A stretch of DNA of 64,000 nt, taken from positions 930,001 to 994,000 of the forward strand of contig NZ_CP071182.1 of the NCBI RefSeq assembly GCF_017298635.1. The letters are read 5' to 3'. Below, in pieces: positions 56,488-64,000 of the stretch. The translations under genes and the position numbers were made by a program. The notes beneath the pieces were generated by a model, which saw only the letters and a list, made by a program, of their open reading frames with translations, was not told the origin of the DNA and searched no databases. The stretch comes from Paenalicyclobacillus mengziensis. GTDB taxonomy: Bacteria; Bacillota; Bacilli; Alicyclobacillales; Alicyclobacillaceae. The number at the start of each line of letters is the position of its first letter. Within the stretch, counting starts at the first letter, position 1.

Positions 56488-56685
56488 GTGGACCCCAATG
56501 TCAAGACACTGGTTTTTAGGCACGCCGGTGAGCGTGAGGTATTGGGATTTGACATTGGCACGAGCCAGGATGGTTCGTTTTGGCTTACGTTCATCCGAAG
56601 GTTGGTTGCCCGTGGATTGCGTGGCGTACAGTTGGATTTATCGATGCGCACGAGGGACTGTGAAACGCAATTAGCTCTGCGCTGA
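56488..56685 (+). pseudogene. IS256-family transposase fragment
   Basis: REVLGFDIGTSQDGSFWLTFIRRLVARGLRGVQL is the conserved segment of IS256/mutator transposases that surrounds the second catalytic Asp. The frame shifts just after it (the expected DAHEGL is in another frame), and the rest of the element is missing. 56686-57153 holds no other supported feature. Confidence 0.75.
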
Positions 56686-57153
56686 TCGGAGCCACGTGGC
56701 CACGCTGTCATGTTCACCCAATGCGCAATATCCCCAGCCAGGTTCCTAGAGCGTTACAGTCAATGTTTCGTTCATGGTAAGGACGATCTTCGCACAACCC
56801 ACAGGGGAGTCGCCAAACAGCAATTGGCTGTCGTTGTGGAGTAACTGCAGGGATGGATGTCTTAGAACGTGCAGGCGTACATAGAATTTCCGAAGGATTA
56901 CTGGAAATAGATCTGCTCAACAAATCCGCTTGAGCGTTTGAATCGTGAACTCAGGCGCCCCTTCCACGTCGTTGGTATCTTCTTCTCCGAGAGTCTATGG
57001 CGAAAATTACTGGCACCAACGTCAGTTTTGCATAAATAGCCGACACTAGGTGGTTGAACTCAAATTTACACCATTGGATAGGACGCTACCTAAGGCACAG
57101 ACAATCTACGCAAAGGCAGTCGTGATTTAAGGGATAAGCGCCTTTTATTGACG

Positions 57154-57402
57154 TTAGGTATTACCACTAAATTGAGGCTTGATGTCTTGGTCGTTCATTA
57201 TCCCGTCAGCAGCTTGGAAATTGTCCAAACAGACATTAACCTGAATAGGAACCACGTTAAAAAAACCAAAGTGGGCTCCACACCCTTCTGAGACCTTGAT
57301 GTTTGCATCCCACCCGCCTGTGTTATATTGACCAGCAAATGTACCCGCGTTCTCTTGTGGAGAATTAACATTAAGTTTCCCACCGATGACTATCACTGGC
57401 AT
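57154..57402 (-). CDS. 82-residue GerPF-like small protein, member 3
   Basis: On the opposite strand to its relatives; the ATG follows GGGGGTAAGG. PVIVIGGKLNVNSPQENAGTFAGQYNTGGWDANIKVSEGCGAHFGFFNVVPIQ, then NFQAADGIMNDQDIKPQFSGN. Same length and pattern as the other members, which shows that the array has been rearranged. Confidence 0.7.
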   Translation of the reverse strand: MPVIVIGGKLNVNSPQENAGTFAGQYNTGGWDANIKVSEGCGAHFGFFNVVPIQVNVCLDNFQAADGIMNDQDIKPQFSGNT

Positions 57403-57591
57403 GTAACCTTACCCCCTACGTTCATCGCGATAGGCTAGTATATGCGTAGAGAAGGAATAGTTACCGTTAAGTTCAATAAAATGATGTCTATCCACAGAAA
57501 CTTGTTTGCAGAGTTCAAGAATAATGTATGGGTTATCCAGCATAGAGTTCTGATACTTGCCATGAACTTAGTCTTGGAAAGGATGAGTAAA

Positions 57592-57840
57592 GTGCCATAC
57601 TTTGTATCATTTGGAGCCATAAACGTAAATTCTTCGCAACAAAACGGTGGAGTGTTCGTGGGAGACATCAATATGACAGGATTTGATGCGCATGTAAAGA
57701 GCAACGGTGGACATGCATCGGTGTACGGATGTTCGAATCTGGAAGGGCGGACGGTCAACATGGTGGTGGATAACCAGGAAATCCTGGACGGTGTCATAAA
57801 TGATCAGGATTATAAGCCTGTATGGGGGAGCAATGCCTGA
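57592..57840 (+). CDS. 82-residue GerPF-like small protein, member 4
   Basis: A GTG start gives 82 residues; a longer frame back to 57442 has no ribosome site. PYFVSFGAINVNSSQQNGGVFVGDINMTGFDAHVKSNGGHASVYG, then DNQEILDGVINDQDYKPVWGSNA. It is closest in pattern to the two-domain member that follows, whose ATG overlaps its stop. Confidence 0.7.
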   Translation: MPYFVSFGAINVNSSQQNGGVFVGDINMTGFDAHVKSNGGHASVYGCSNLEGRTVNMVVDNQEILDGVINDQDYKPVWGSNA

Positions 57841-58340
57841 TGGAAACGGCTTATATTCCACCCATTAACATCGCTGTCAACACAATATCAGGAAACTCTG
57901 GTGTGTATTTTGCCAAACAGAATGTAATTTTTGGTGTCAGCAGCCACGCTAAATCGAACGTCGGTTTAGGGTCTATCGGTTCACATACCTTGGTTTCAAG
58001 GACGCTAAGCATGGTGTACGATCCGGATGTGATAGACACACCAATCGACGACCGAGATACAAATGTTTACGTACACCGTCAAGCGCCTACGCCCCAGGTA
58101 ACCAACGTTGGGTTCAACACTGTGAACGTCGGAACCATTACTCAGAACTCCGGAATATTTGCCGGGGATGTAAAAATCACAGGATTCGATTCACATGAAA
58201 AGGAGAATCTCGGCGGGTCCAAAATTTATGGAAATCATACTATAGAATACAGCAATGTGAACTATACCCATGATTCTGATGTTGTTGACACACCCATTAA
58301 TGACCAAGATATTAAATCTGGGGTTTTCATTTCGGCCTAA
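57840..58340 (+). CDS. 166-residue tandem-domain GerPF-like protein, member 5
   Basis: The ATG overlaps the previous stop (TGATG), so it is translationally coupled. Two family domains in tandem: residues about 5-75 (INIAVNTISGNSGVYFAKQNVIFGVSSHAKSN to DPDVIDTPIDDRD) and about 88-160 (VNVGTITQNSGIFAGDVKITGFDSHEKEN to DSDVVDTPINDQD), joined by a short linker. The VIDTPIDD ends are especially like GerPF. It probably arose by internal duplication. Confidence 0.7.
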   Translation: METAYIPPINIAVNTISGNSGVYFAKQNVIFGVSSHAKSNVGLGSIGSHTLVSRTLSMVYDPDVIDTPIDDRDTNVYVHRQAPTPQVTNVGFNTVNVGTITQNSGIFAGDVKITGFDSHEKENLGGSKIYGNHTIEYSNVNYTHDSDVVDTPINDQDIKSGVFISA

Positions 58341-58366
58341 TCATAGACACTAGTGGAGGACTCTGA

Positions 58367-58615
58367 ATGCCAACTCTAATTCATTTTGGAATGGTCAATT
58401 CAAACTCTCCCCAGCAAAATGCGGGTGTATTAATCGGAGAAATCAACACTGGTGGCTGGGACGCAAATATGAAGATTAATCAAGGACACGGTGCTCTATT
58501 CGGGTTCTTCAACTTAGTTTACCTGCAATATAATGTCAACATCGATAATTTTGAAATGCTGGACGGTGTAATTAATGACCAAGACTTTAAACCGATGGTC
58601 GGAGGCAATCTGTAA
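58367..58615 (+). CDS. 82-residue GerPF-like small protein, member 6
   Basis: The ATG follows GTGGAGGA. PTLIHFGMVNSNSPQQNAGVLIGEINTGGWDANMKINQGHGALFGFFNL, then IDNFEMLDGVINDQDFKPMVGGNL. It ends the array; the inverted transposase remnant begins about 65 bases further on. Confidence 0.7.
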   Translation: MPTLIHFGMVNSNSPQQNAGVLIGEINTGGWDANMKINQGHGALFGFFNLVYLQYNVNIDNFEMLDGVINDQDFKPMVGGNL

Positions 58616-58679
58616 CTTCTGAGGACGCATTCATCTTGAACCATCGGATCACAGCAAGGGGGAGCTCGTACTGTGGATG

Positions 58680-58955
58680 TGGGTTCCTGTTGGCAAAAAT
58701 GGGCGTAGGAAAGCTAGGCATAGGATCTGCTAGCCTCAGTTGCTACGGATAAGTTTCATTGAGCCCGCTTCAGTCGACTGCGTGTCCACCCTCGGTTCGC
58801 TGTTCCGGTTTGAACGTAAGCGCAGTATGCCATCACATGCATACAGAGGATGGCTTGGTCGACGTGTGCCTCTACCGCCTTACGTCCACGTTTGTGCACG
58901 CGCCGTAAACTGTACCCGTCCTTTAGCATTCCAATGATTCGCTCAATCCCTTTTG
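58680..58955 (-). pseudogene. Transposase 3' remnant (IS copy 2)
   Basis: On the minus strand the end of the transposase (GIERIIGMLKDGYSLRRVHKRGRKAVEAHVDQAILCMHVMAYCAY) and about 60 bases beyond its stop are nearly identical to 52905-53165. Only the C-terminus is present. The two copies point toward each other with the VOC, deacetylase and GerPF-like genes between them. Confidence 0.8.
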
Positions 58956-59033
58956 AGGTCGCATGACTCCATCTTGTGTCCAGATGAAAAATATCCGACC
59001 GGGTCCCTTTTAGTTTCTTACGCGCAACAAGTT

Positions 59034-59579
59034 TTATCGCAGAACCAAACCTCCATAAACAAACGCTCCGACGATGACGAATGCGGGGTGTACCTTTCTC
59101 CATTTCATGAGCATAAACGCAATCACTGCGATCACAACGGACTGTATGATGCCAAGACTGCCTGTTGAATCACGAAACACTGCCCATGTTAATAGAAGAA
59201 GCAAGATGGCAATGACGGCTTGTATGGTTGCTGTCATGCCTTTGACCACGAATGAATCCCGAAATCTATGCAACAAGCGTAACAGGACGTTTAAGACCAG
59301 CGCCGAGGGAACAACGGTACCAATGGTCGCGACTACAACGCCGACCCATCCACCTACTTGATAACCCAGCGCTGCAGCCAGTTTCGTGGAAACGGGCCCG
59401 GGCAATGCGTTGGCGATGGCCAACACGTTAGCGAACTGCAGGTTATTCATCCAGTGATAATGCTGCACGATTTGCGCCTGCATGAGCGGGATGGTGGAAG
59501 GCCCTCCACCGTAACCCAGCAAATTCGAAATGAAAAACCCCCAAAACGCGTGCCACCAGTTGCTCAGCACCTCAATCAT
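59034..59579 (-). CDS. Chromate transporter half-protein, second of pair (ChrA family)
   Basis: 181 residues; the ATG overlaps the previous stop. One chromate-transporter domain: FFISNLLGYGGGPSTIPLMQ, NALPGPVSTKLAAALGYQVGGWVGVVVATIGTVVPSALVL. About six membrane helices. Short ChrA proteins act as pairs, each the equivalent of half of the long form. The IS remnant lies close after its end, but the C-terminus looks natural. Confidence 0.9.
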   Translation of the reverse strand: MIEVLSNWWHAFWGFFISNLLGYGGGPSTIPLMQAQIVQHYHWMNNLQFANVLAIANALPGPVSTKLAAALGYQVGGWVGVVVATIGTVVPSALVLNVLLRLLHRFRDSFVVKGMTATIQAVIAILLLLLTWAVFRDSTGSLGIIQSVVIAVIAFMLMKWRKVHPAFVIVGAFVYGGLVLR

Positions 59580-60139
59580 TCCCCCTTCTTTGTCCAACGA
59601 TGACGCACAGTGGACATCAGTAGCAGGTGGACAGATCCGTACATGAGAAAAACAAGCACAACGATTGCCATTGGAACATGGATAAGTTCCAACAAAACAA
59701 ACGCGATTCCGCCAAACAGCATGGCGACCCATAGTCCCAGTGCTTTGTGTGCCTTTTTGGCGAAATCGTAGGTCATGCCTGCCAGCATCGCAACAATCAC
59801 CGGATTGACTGCTGCAATCATCCCTTGGACGACGGGTGATGAATGGAGTCTTGTCAGAATGCCAAGCAACAATATCATCGCTAAGCTGGTCGGCAGAATA
59901 ATGGCCAATATGCCGACAATCGCGCCTTTGGTTCCTTTGAGACGATACCCCAAATAGCTCGCCATTTTTGGAGCAAGCGGACCAGGCAATGTGTTTGCGA
60001 GGGCCAGAATTTCGGCAAATTCTTCATCATCAAGCCATTCGTAGCGATTGACCGCTTCATGTCGAATGAGTGGGATGATGGCTGGTCCGCCACCGTAGCC
60101 AAGTACCCCTGTACGAACCATCGCAACGATGAGTCGCAT
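59576..60139 (-). CDS. Chromate transporter half-protein, first of pair (ChrA family)
   Basis: 187 residues from the ATG at 60139 after GGGGGAGGA; a longer frame to 60208 has no better site. MVRTGVLGYGGGPAIIPLIRHEAV and NTLPGPLAPKMASYLGYRLKGTKGAIVGILAIILPT are the domain signatures. With its neighbour it forms the two-gene chromate or related oxyanion exporter; specificity is not certain. Confidence 0.9.
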   Translation of the reverse strand: MRLIVAMVRTGVLGYGGGPAIIPLIRHEAVNRYEWLDDEEFAEILALANTLPGPLAPKMASYLGYRLKGTKGAIVGILAIILPTSLAMILLLGILTRLHSSPVVQGMIAAVNPVIVAMLAGMTYDFAKKAHKALGLWVAMLFGGIAFVLLELIHVPMAIVVLVFLMYGSVHLLLMSTVRHRWTKKGE

Positions 60140-60572
60140 GTAGGGTCCTCCCCCTCTACTCTTGACACTGTAATGTTCCGACGTCAGTTGCTGTTCATCG
60201 TGTTTCATACCTTCACCGCGCTGTCGATATGTATTGTCATCCTCATGGACTCAGAGAACGACGATTTTCACGTGGACCGGCCTTAGCCAGTCGCTTGGTG
60301 CGGATTATAAGACGTTATTTCGACGGTACTCCATTGGGAACCTGCACCGTGACGTACTCCATACACTCGTCTTACCGCGAACCATATACTATTTTGTGTG
60401 ATGCTGCCAATGTTGAACCTATTCAAGAAGGAGGGTACAGAATCCTCCTTTTTGCTTGCGTTCAGACCGTAGACGTATCTCGTATCGATGGTCGAAGATA
60501 CCGATGGAGTTCTTTAGCTTTTTGATGTCAGCCAACCGCCGTTGCCTCAATGGAGTAATTGGTACATAAAAA

Positions 60573-60590
60573 ATGGCCTATATAGGCCAT
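60573..60590 (-). terminator. Terminator of the clcA-like gene
   Basis: The perfect palindrome ATGGCCTATATAGGCCAT is followed on the minus strand by TTTTTA, directly after the chloride channel gene. Upstream (60140-60572) no gene is supported. Confidence 0.8.
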
Positions 60591-60615
60591 CTGGTGAAAT
60601 GAGTACTAAGGCGTA

Positions 60616-62421
60616 CTAGGGTGTGAGATGGGTTCCAGTTTCAGCGACCACTGACAGGCGCGGAATCGGAGATGTAAAATCTTCACTCCTGTACACATTG
60701 ATGATATCTGAACTACCGATGACGCCGACGGGCTTGCCGTCCTTCAACACCAAGAGATAAGTCACACCATGACTGTGCATTTGATACAGCGCCGCTGCGA
60801 CGGACTCGTTGTAGTCGATGGGGTATAATTTCTCTGGAAGAAGAACGGTTATCATTTCACTTCCGCGGCCTTGTTGCAAACCTTCAAGAATCTTTGCCCT
60901 TGGTACCGACCCGAGAACGTCTCCATCGTCATTCTCGACATCTGCAAACCATTCGTCCGTCTCCGATATCTCGGTCCAAGCTTCCCCAATGGTCTCCGAT
61001 GATTTAAAGAAATGCCGTCTCGTTGGTAAGGCTTCGCCCACCGTGTAGGCTTGCATTCTGTCCGGATTTCGCTTGCGAGTAATATCGAGTCCTCTGCGAA
61101 ACAGTTTCAGCGTATAAATGCTCTCCTTGGAGAGAAGCCCAACAACCGTCGCGGATAAGACGGATACTATCATCAGGGGCAAGATCATCTTATAGTCGTC
61201 CGTCATATCGAAGATCATTAAGATTGCGGTAACCGGAGCTTGAGCGCTACCTGCAAAAATCCCTGCCATCGCCGTGGCTGCAATGGCACCCGCACTGAGT
61301 CCGGAATGGGGAAAAAAGTGGACAAACATCATGCCCATGGCTCCCCCGAGCATCACGCCTTGATAGAGGGCAGGGGAAAACACCCCACCGGATCCGCCGG
61401 CAGCAATCGTCAGTGAGGTGGCGATAAGCTTCAATATCAGCAATACCAACATGAGTGACCATGCCAAATGCAGAGCCAATGCGGCGTTCATGTGCCCATA
61501 CCCAACGCGCAAGACCTGTGGGTACCAAATGCCGAGAACACCGACGGCCAGGCCTCCCACTGCTGCTTTTATCCAAAGCGGCCAACGCGCCATGTTGAAC
61601 AAGTCCTCGACCCCGTATAGCACACGAATATACACATAGCTCCACAGGCCCGTGACAATACCGAGAATAACGTATATCCAAATGAACGATAACGGTCCAA
61701 TGTTGTACAGTGGCATGCTTAACGATGCGTGGTTCCCGAAGAACTCTCTGCCAATCAGCGAACTAACCACAGACGAAACCATGACGGCAGCGAAATTCTG
61801 TAGTGAAAAACTCGCAAGGATGACTTCGATACCAAACATCATGCCACCCATGGGTGCGTTAAACGTTGCCGCAATGCCGCCCCCAGCTCCGCAGGCAACC
61901 AAGAGTCGCAGATAACGTTCCGGCAGTCCCATGAATTGGCCGAGGACTGAGCCGAAAGCAGAGCCAATTTGTACGATGGGACCTTCGCGACCTACGGAAC
62001 CCCCCGTGCCAATCGTCAATGCTGATGCGACGGCCTTAATGACGACAACCCTTGGGCGAATGATGCTCTTCTTCTCAGCAATGGCCTCCATGACCTCAGG
62101 AACGCCGTGTCCCTTGGCCTCTGGAGCCCAGATTTTAACGATGTATGCTACGATAATGAGCCCTATAGCAGGCAGAAACAAGACCGAAGCCTTACCCATA
62201 AAACTGAACACATGAATGACATGCCCAAAGAACACATACTCAAACAGGCGGATGAGCTTGCGGAACCCAACTGCACCAAATCCGGCGACAATCCCAACCG
62301 CAAGTGCGTACAACAGGATAATGACGGATTCAGGAACATGTTGCGACATGCGTGAATGAAGCGACAAGGAGTCCGTCGTACGTTTCGTCCTACGCTTCGG
62401 CGGAGCAGCAGATGTACTCAA
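60616..62421 (-). CDS. ClC chloride channel/exchanger with C-terminal CBS pair
   Basis: 601 residues. The ClC core (about 30-440) has the selectivity-filter motifs GTGGSVGREGPIVQIG (with the gating Glu), AAGGSGGVFSPALYQG and the final helix region. The C-terminal 150 residues form two CBS domains (TVGEALPTRRHFF; YNESVAAALYQMHSHGVTYLLVLKDGKPVGVIGSSDI), which bind nucleotides in some relatives. It moves chloride, probably in exchange for protons, which fits acid-tolerant bacteria. Flanked by its own terminator. Confidence 0.94.
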   Translation of the reverse strand: MSTSAAPPKRRTKRTTDSLSLHSRMSQHVPESVIILLYALAVGIVAGFGAVGFRKLIRLFEYVFFGHVIHVFSFMGKASVLFLPAIGLIIVAYIVKIWAPEAKGHGVPEVMEAIAEKKSIIRPRVVVIKAVASALTIGTGGSVGREGPIVQIGSAFGSVLGQFMGLPERYLRLLVACGAGGGIAATFNAPMGGMMFGIEVILASFSLQNFAAVMVSSVVSSLIGREFFGNHASLSMPLYNIGPLSFIWIYVILGIVTGLWSYVYIRVLYGVEDLFNMARWPLWIKAAVGGLAVGVLGIWYPQVLRVGYGHMNAALALHLAWSLMLVLLILKLIATSLTIAAGGSGGVFSPALYQGVMLGGAMGMMFVHFFPHSGLSAGAIAATAMAGIFAGSAQAPVTAILMIFDMTDDYKMILPLMIVSVLSATVVGLLSKESIYTLKLFRRGLDITRKRNPDRMQAYTVGEALPTRRHFFKSSETIGEAWTEISETDEWFADVENDDGDVLGSVPRAKILEGLQQGRGSEMITVLLPEKLYPIDYNESVAAALYQMHSHGVTYLLVLKDGKPVGVIGSSDIINVYRSEDFTSPIPRLSVVAETGTHLTP

Positions 62422-62931
62422 GGTCGGTCCCTACCTTTCTCACGTAGTGTTTAATACTACATATCGAATTCATCTCGAATTCATCACCACGAACTATCTT
62501 AACACAGGCCGGTATGGTGAGGTCAGGTGCTGCGTCTCACAAGTGGGGAAGCAACATCGACGACGCTTCCGCAGGACCTAAGGTTGTCGGTACGAGAACG
62601 GAAGAAAATATCCAAGAAGTGTAAAGAATAGTCTGGAAACTGCGTGCCATAGGGTCCAGGATGGACGAACCAGGCGGCATAATCACATACTGCCGTGAAT
62701 GGAAGAGTTCAATGATGAACAGCCCAATTAAAGAGGCCGGTCCGTATTTTCTCTTACGACTGAAGTTATGAACTTCAACAAATAAGCCCATCAGTAAGTT
62801 ACTGAGACTCTACAGCTCTCAGCCTGAAACGCTGTGAGATGCAACTTGCTATTCGTATGCCTGATTTGGATTCCCAAGACGTTTTTGCAAGACCCAAGTT
62901 CATAAGAAAGAAAGTTTGTGAAATGGCTTGC
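62422..62931. other. Intergenic stretch with one doubtful short frame
   Basis: A minus-strand frame (62537-62791, 84 codons) includes a hydrophobic stretch (TILYTSWIFSSVLVPT) but no clear ribosome site or family. I do not call it a gene. Confidence 0.35.
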
Positions 62932-63864
62932 TTAGGAATCTAAAAGCGAACTTGCGCGCAGTCGTTGCATGATGTCAATGCAAATCCGAAAAACCTGGTC
63001 ACGAACAAGGTCCTCCTTCTCGAGCGAATAGACAGAAACAGCTACAGAGTACGCTGTTGGATAAACATCAGCCAATCTCACCTCAGGAAGGAAGGTCTCA
63101 TCGCCAGGAAATTCATGCTCCAACTGTTCGCGCAGTTGTCGGGTAAATGTGTCGGCATCCACGTCGTAGGAGACATCAAATCGAAGACGCGTACGGTGAA
63201 GTCCAGTTTCAGAGCGGTTCTCAATAAAGGACTGTGCAATGATTCCATTAGGTATCAATTGCGGATATCCATCCTGATTGAGGATTTGCGTATACATCAG
63301 GTTAATGTCTAGAACCTTTCCGTAGTACATCGGTCGTGTTGCCTCGTGCGGGAAGCTTGGCATCAGAACGGGAAATTGCCAAGCGATAATTCCAATTGAA
63401 TCTCCGATACGAAACGGCCGAAACATAATCAGCCAAACTCCGCCAATGATATTGGAAAAGATGGTCTGCCCAGCCAGTCCAATGATAACTGTTAAAAAAG
63501 TCCCACCAAATAGTACACTTGGTATGCCGACACCAAATGCAGTCATCACTGAAATGGCAATGGTGATGAATAAAAGCAGTCTGGTTATGTACCTGAGCGT
63601 GGTGGACCTCTGAGGACCGAGCTTGACGGAGGCTAGCCCAAACAAACGGCGTTCAATCAGGGTGGAGACAATGCTTCCGATGACCAGAATAATAAGGGCC
63701 TTGAAAATGTCCGTCCATTTTGGGGGTATATATTTGGCTACTCCGACATGCGTGTCGACCCAAACAAGAAGGGCAACGCCAAGAATGACTAAGCCGAAGG
63801 ACCACACCAGTGTAGTACGCCATAACTTTATTGCTGTAATTTGAGATTTGCGTTTCTTATCCAT
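62932..63864 (-). CDS. MscS-family mechanosensitive channel
   Basis: 310 residues from the ATG at 63864 after GGAGG; the frame upstream of it is not needed. Four to five membrane helices, the last containing the pore sequence (VLFGGTFLTVIIGLAGQTIFSNIIGGV), then the beta domain with RPFRIGDSI and VLDINLMYT and a C-terminal alpha/beta domain (RLRFDVSYDVDADTF). It releases solutes during osmotic down-shock. Confidence 0.92.
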   Translation of the reverse strand: MDKKRKSQITAIKLWRTTLVWSFGLVILGVALLVWVDTHVGVAKYIPPKWTDIFKALIILVIGSIVSTLIERRLFGLASVKLGPQRSTTLRYITRLLLFITIAISVMTAFGVGIPSVLFGGTFLTVIIGLAGQTIFSNIIGGVWLIMFRPFRIGDSIGIIAWQFPVLMPSFPHEATRPMYYGKVLDINLMYTQILNQDGYPQLIPNGIIAQSFIENRSETGLHRTRLRFDVSYDVDADTFTRQLREQLEHEFPGDETFLPEVRLADVYPTAYSVAVSVYSLEKEDLVRDQVFRICIDIMQRLRASSLLDS

Positions 63865-63912
63865 AAATTCGGCCTCCGATGATACGAGTGACAATGGATG
63901 TTTGCTGTCCCC

Positions 63913-64000
63913 ACATAGTACCCCAGAAACATGGTACCTCAGAAACATAGTACCTCAGAAACATAGTACCTCAGAAACATAGTACCTCAGAAACATAGTA
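63913..64000. repeat. 16-bp tandem repeat array at the window end
   Basis: About 5.5 units of CAGAAACATAGTACCT run to the end of the window, the first ones slightly degenerate (CCCCAG, ATGGTA). They lie in the mscS upstream region. There are no spacers, so it is not a CRISPR. Confidence 0.9.

Noticed and set aside
52153..58955. Functional composite transposon around the GerPF-like genes
   Set aside because: Both transposase copies are broken and no matching outer terminal repeats or target duplications were seen.
63913..64000. CRISPR array
   Set aside because: Units are contiguous 16-mers with no spacers, and no cas genes are present.

Overview
The window comes from an endospore-forming Firmicute, most likely Alicyclobacillus or a close relative. 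This rests on spore genes (prkA-yhbH-spoVR, a gerA-type receptor operon, a CotD-like coat protein, GerPF-like proteins), Gram-positive ribosome binding sites, frequent TTG/GTG starts and roughly balanced base composition. The genus is an inference; the spore-former assignment is solid.

The central observation is that two neighbouring sporulation genes are each split by a separate DNA element. At 6689-44868 the genes prkA, yhbH and spoVR lie in one direction as an operon. yhbH is cut inside its DTSGS motif by a 3,192-bp element (about 9390-12581), and spoVR is cut in its conserved HWSFGKAF stretch by a 30,287-bp element (about 13256-43542). Joining the outer halves at the shared TCA (yhbH) or TAA (spoVR) restores uninterrupted reading frames of 388 and 499 residues. 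For each element, joining its two ends gives an inverted repeat centred exactly on a dinucleotide shared by both junctions (TC and AA), which is how large serine recombinases cut. Each element encodes a large serine recombinase. This is the skin (sigK) or SPbeta (spsM) logic, in which an element is excised in the mother cell to rebuild a spore gene, but here two elements would have to leave one operon.

Layout. 1-5292: end of a HAD hydrolase gene, then the pyruvate dehydrogenase operon pdhA-pdhB-pdhC-lpdA (minus strand). 5638-6402: esterase. 6689-13085: prkA and split yhbH, with element 1 carrying a rhodanese and a two-domain thioredoxin-fold protein behind a CsoR/CstR-type operator, a 57-residue protein and the recombinase. 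13082-44868: split spoVR and element 2. Element 2 carries an S9 peptidase, an HtrA protease, a histidine kinase, an XRE-MEDS regulator, a glycan/polymer group, a serine recombinase, a CotD-like protein, transporters, two GntR-controlled acyl-CoA gene sets (each with a CaiB-type CoA transferase, an enoyl-CoA hydratase and a transporter), and a gerA-gerC-gerB operon that ends 48 bases before the right junction.

44.9-59 kb is a scarred accessory region: IS remnants, gene fragments, a GC-rich island (about 47.5-50.2 kb) with a frameshifted MarR gene and an ArsN2-ArsN1 acetyltransferase fusion, a deformylase homologue, a VOC protein, a polysaccharide deacetylase, and a family of six small GerPF-like genes between two inverted copies of one transposase remnant. 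59-64 kb returns to ordinary genes: a split chromate transporter, a ClC channel with CBS domains and an MscS channel, ending in 16-bp tandem repeats. No tRNA, rRNA or CRISPR array was recognised.
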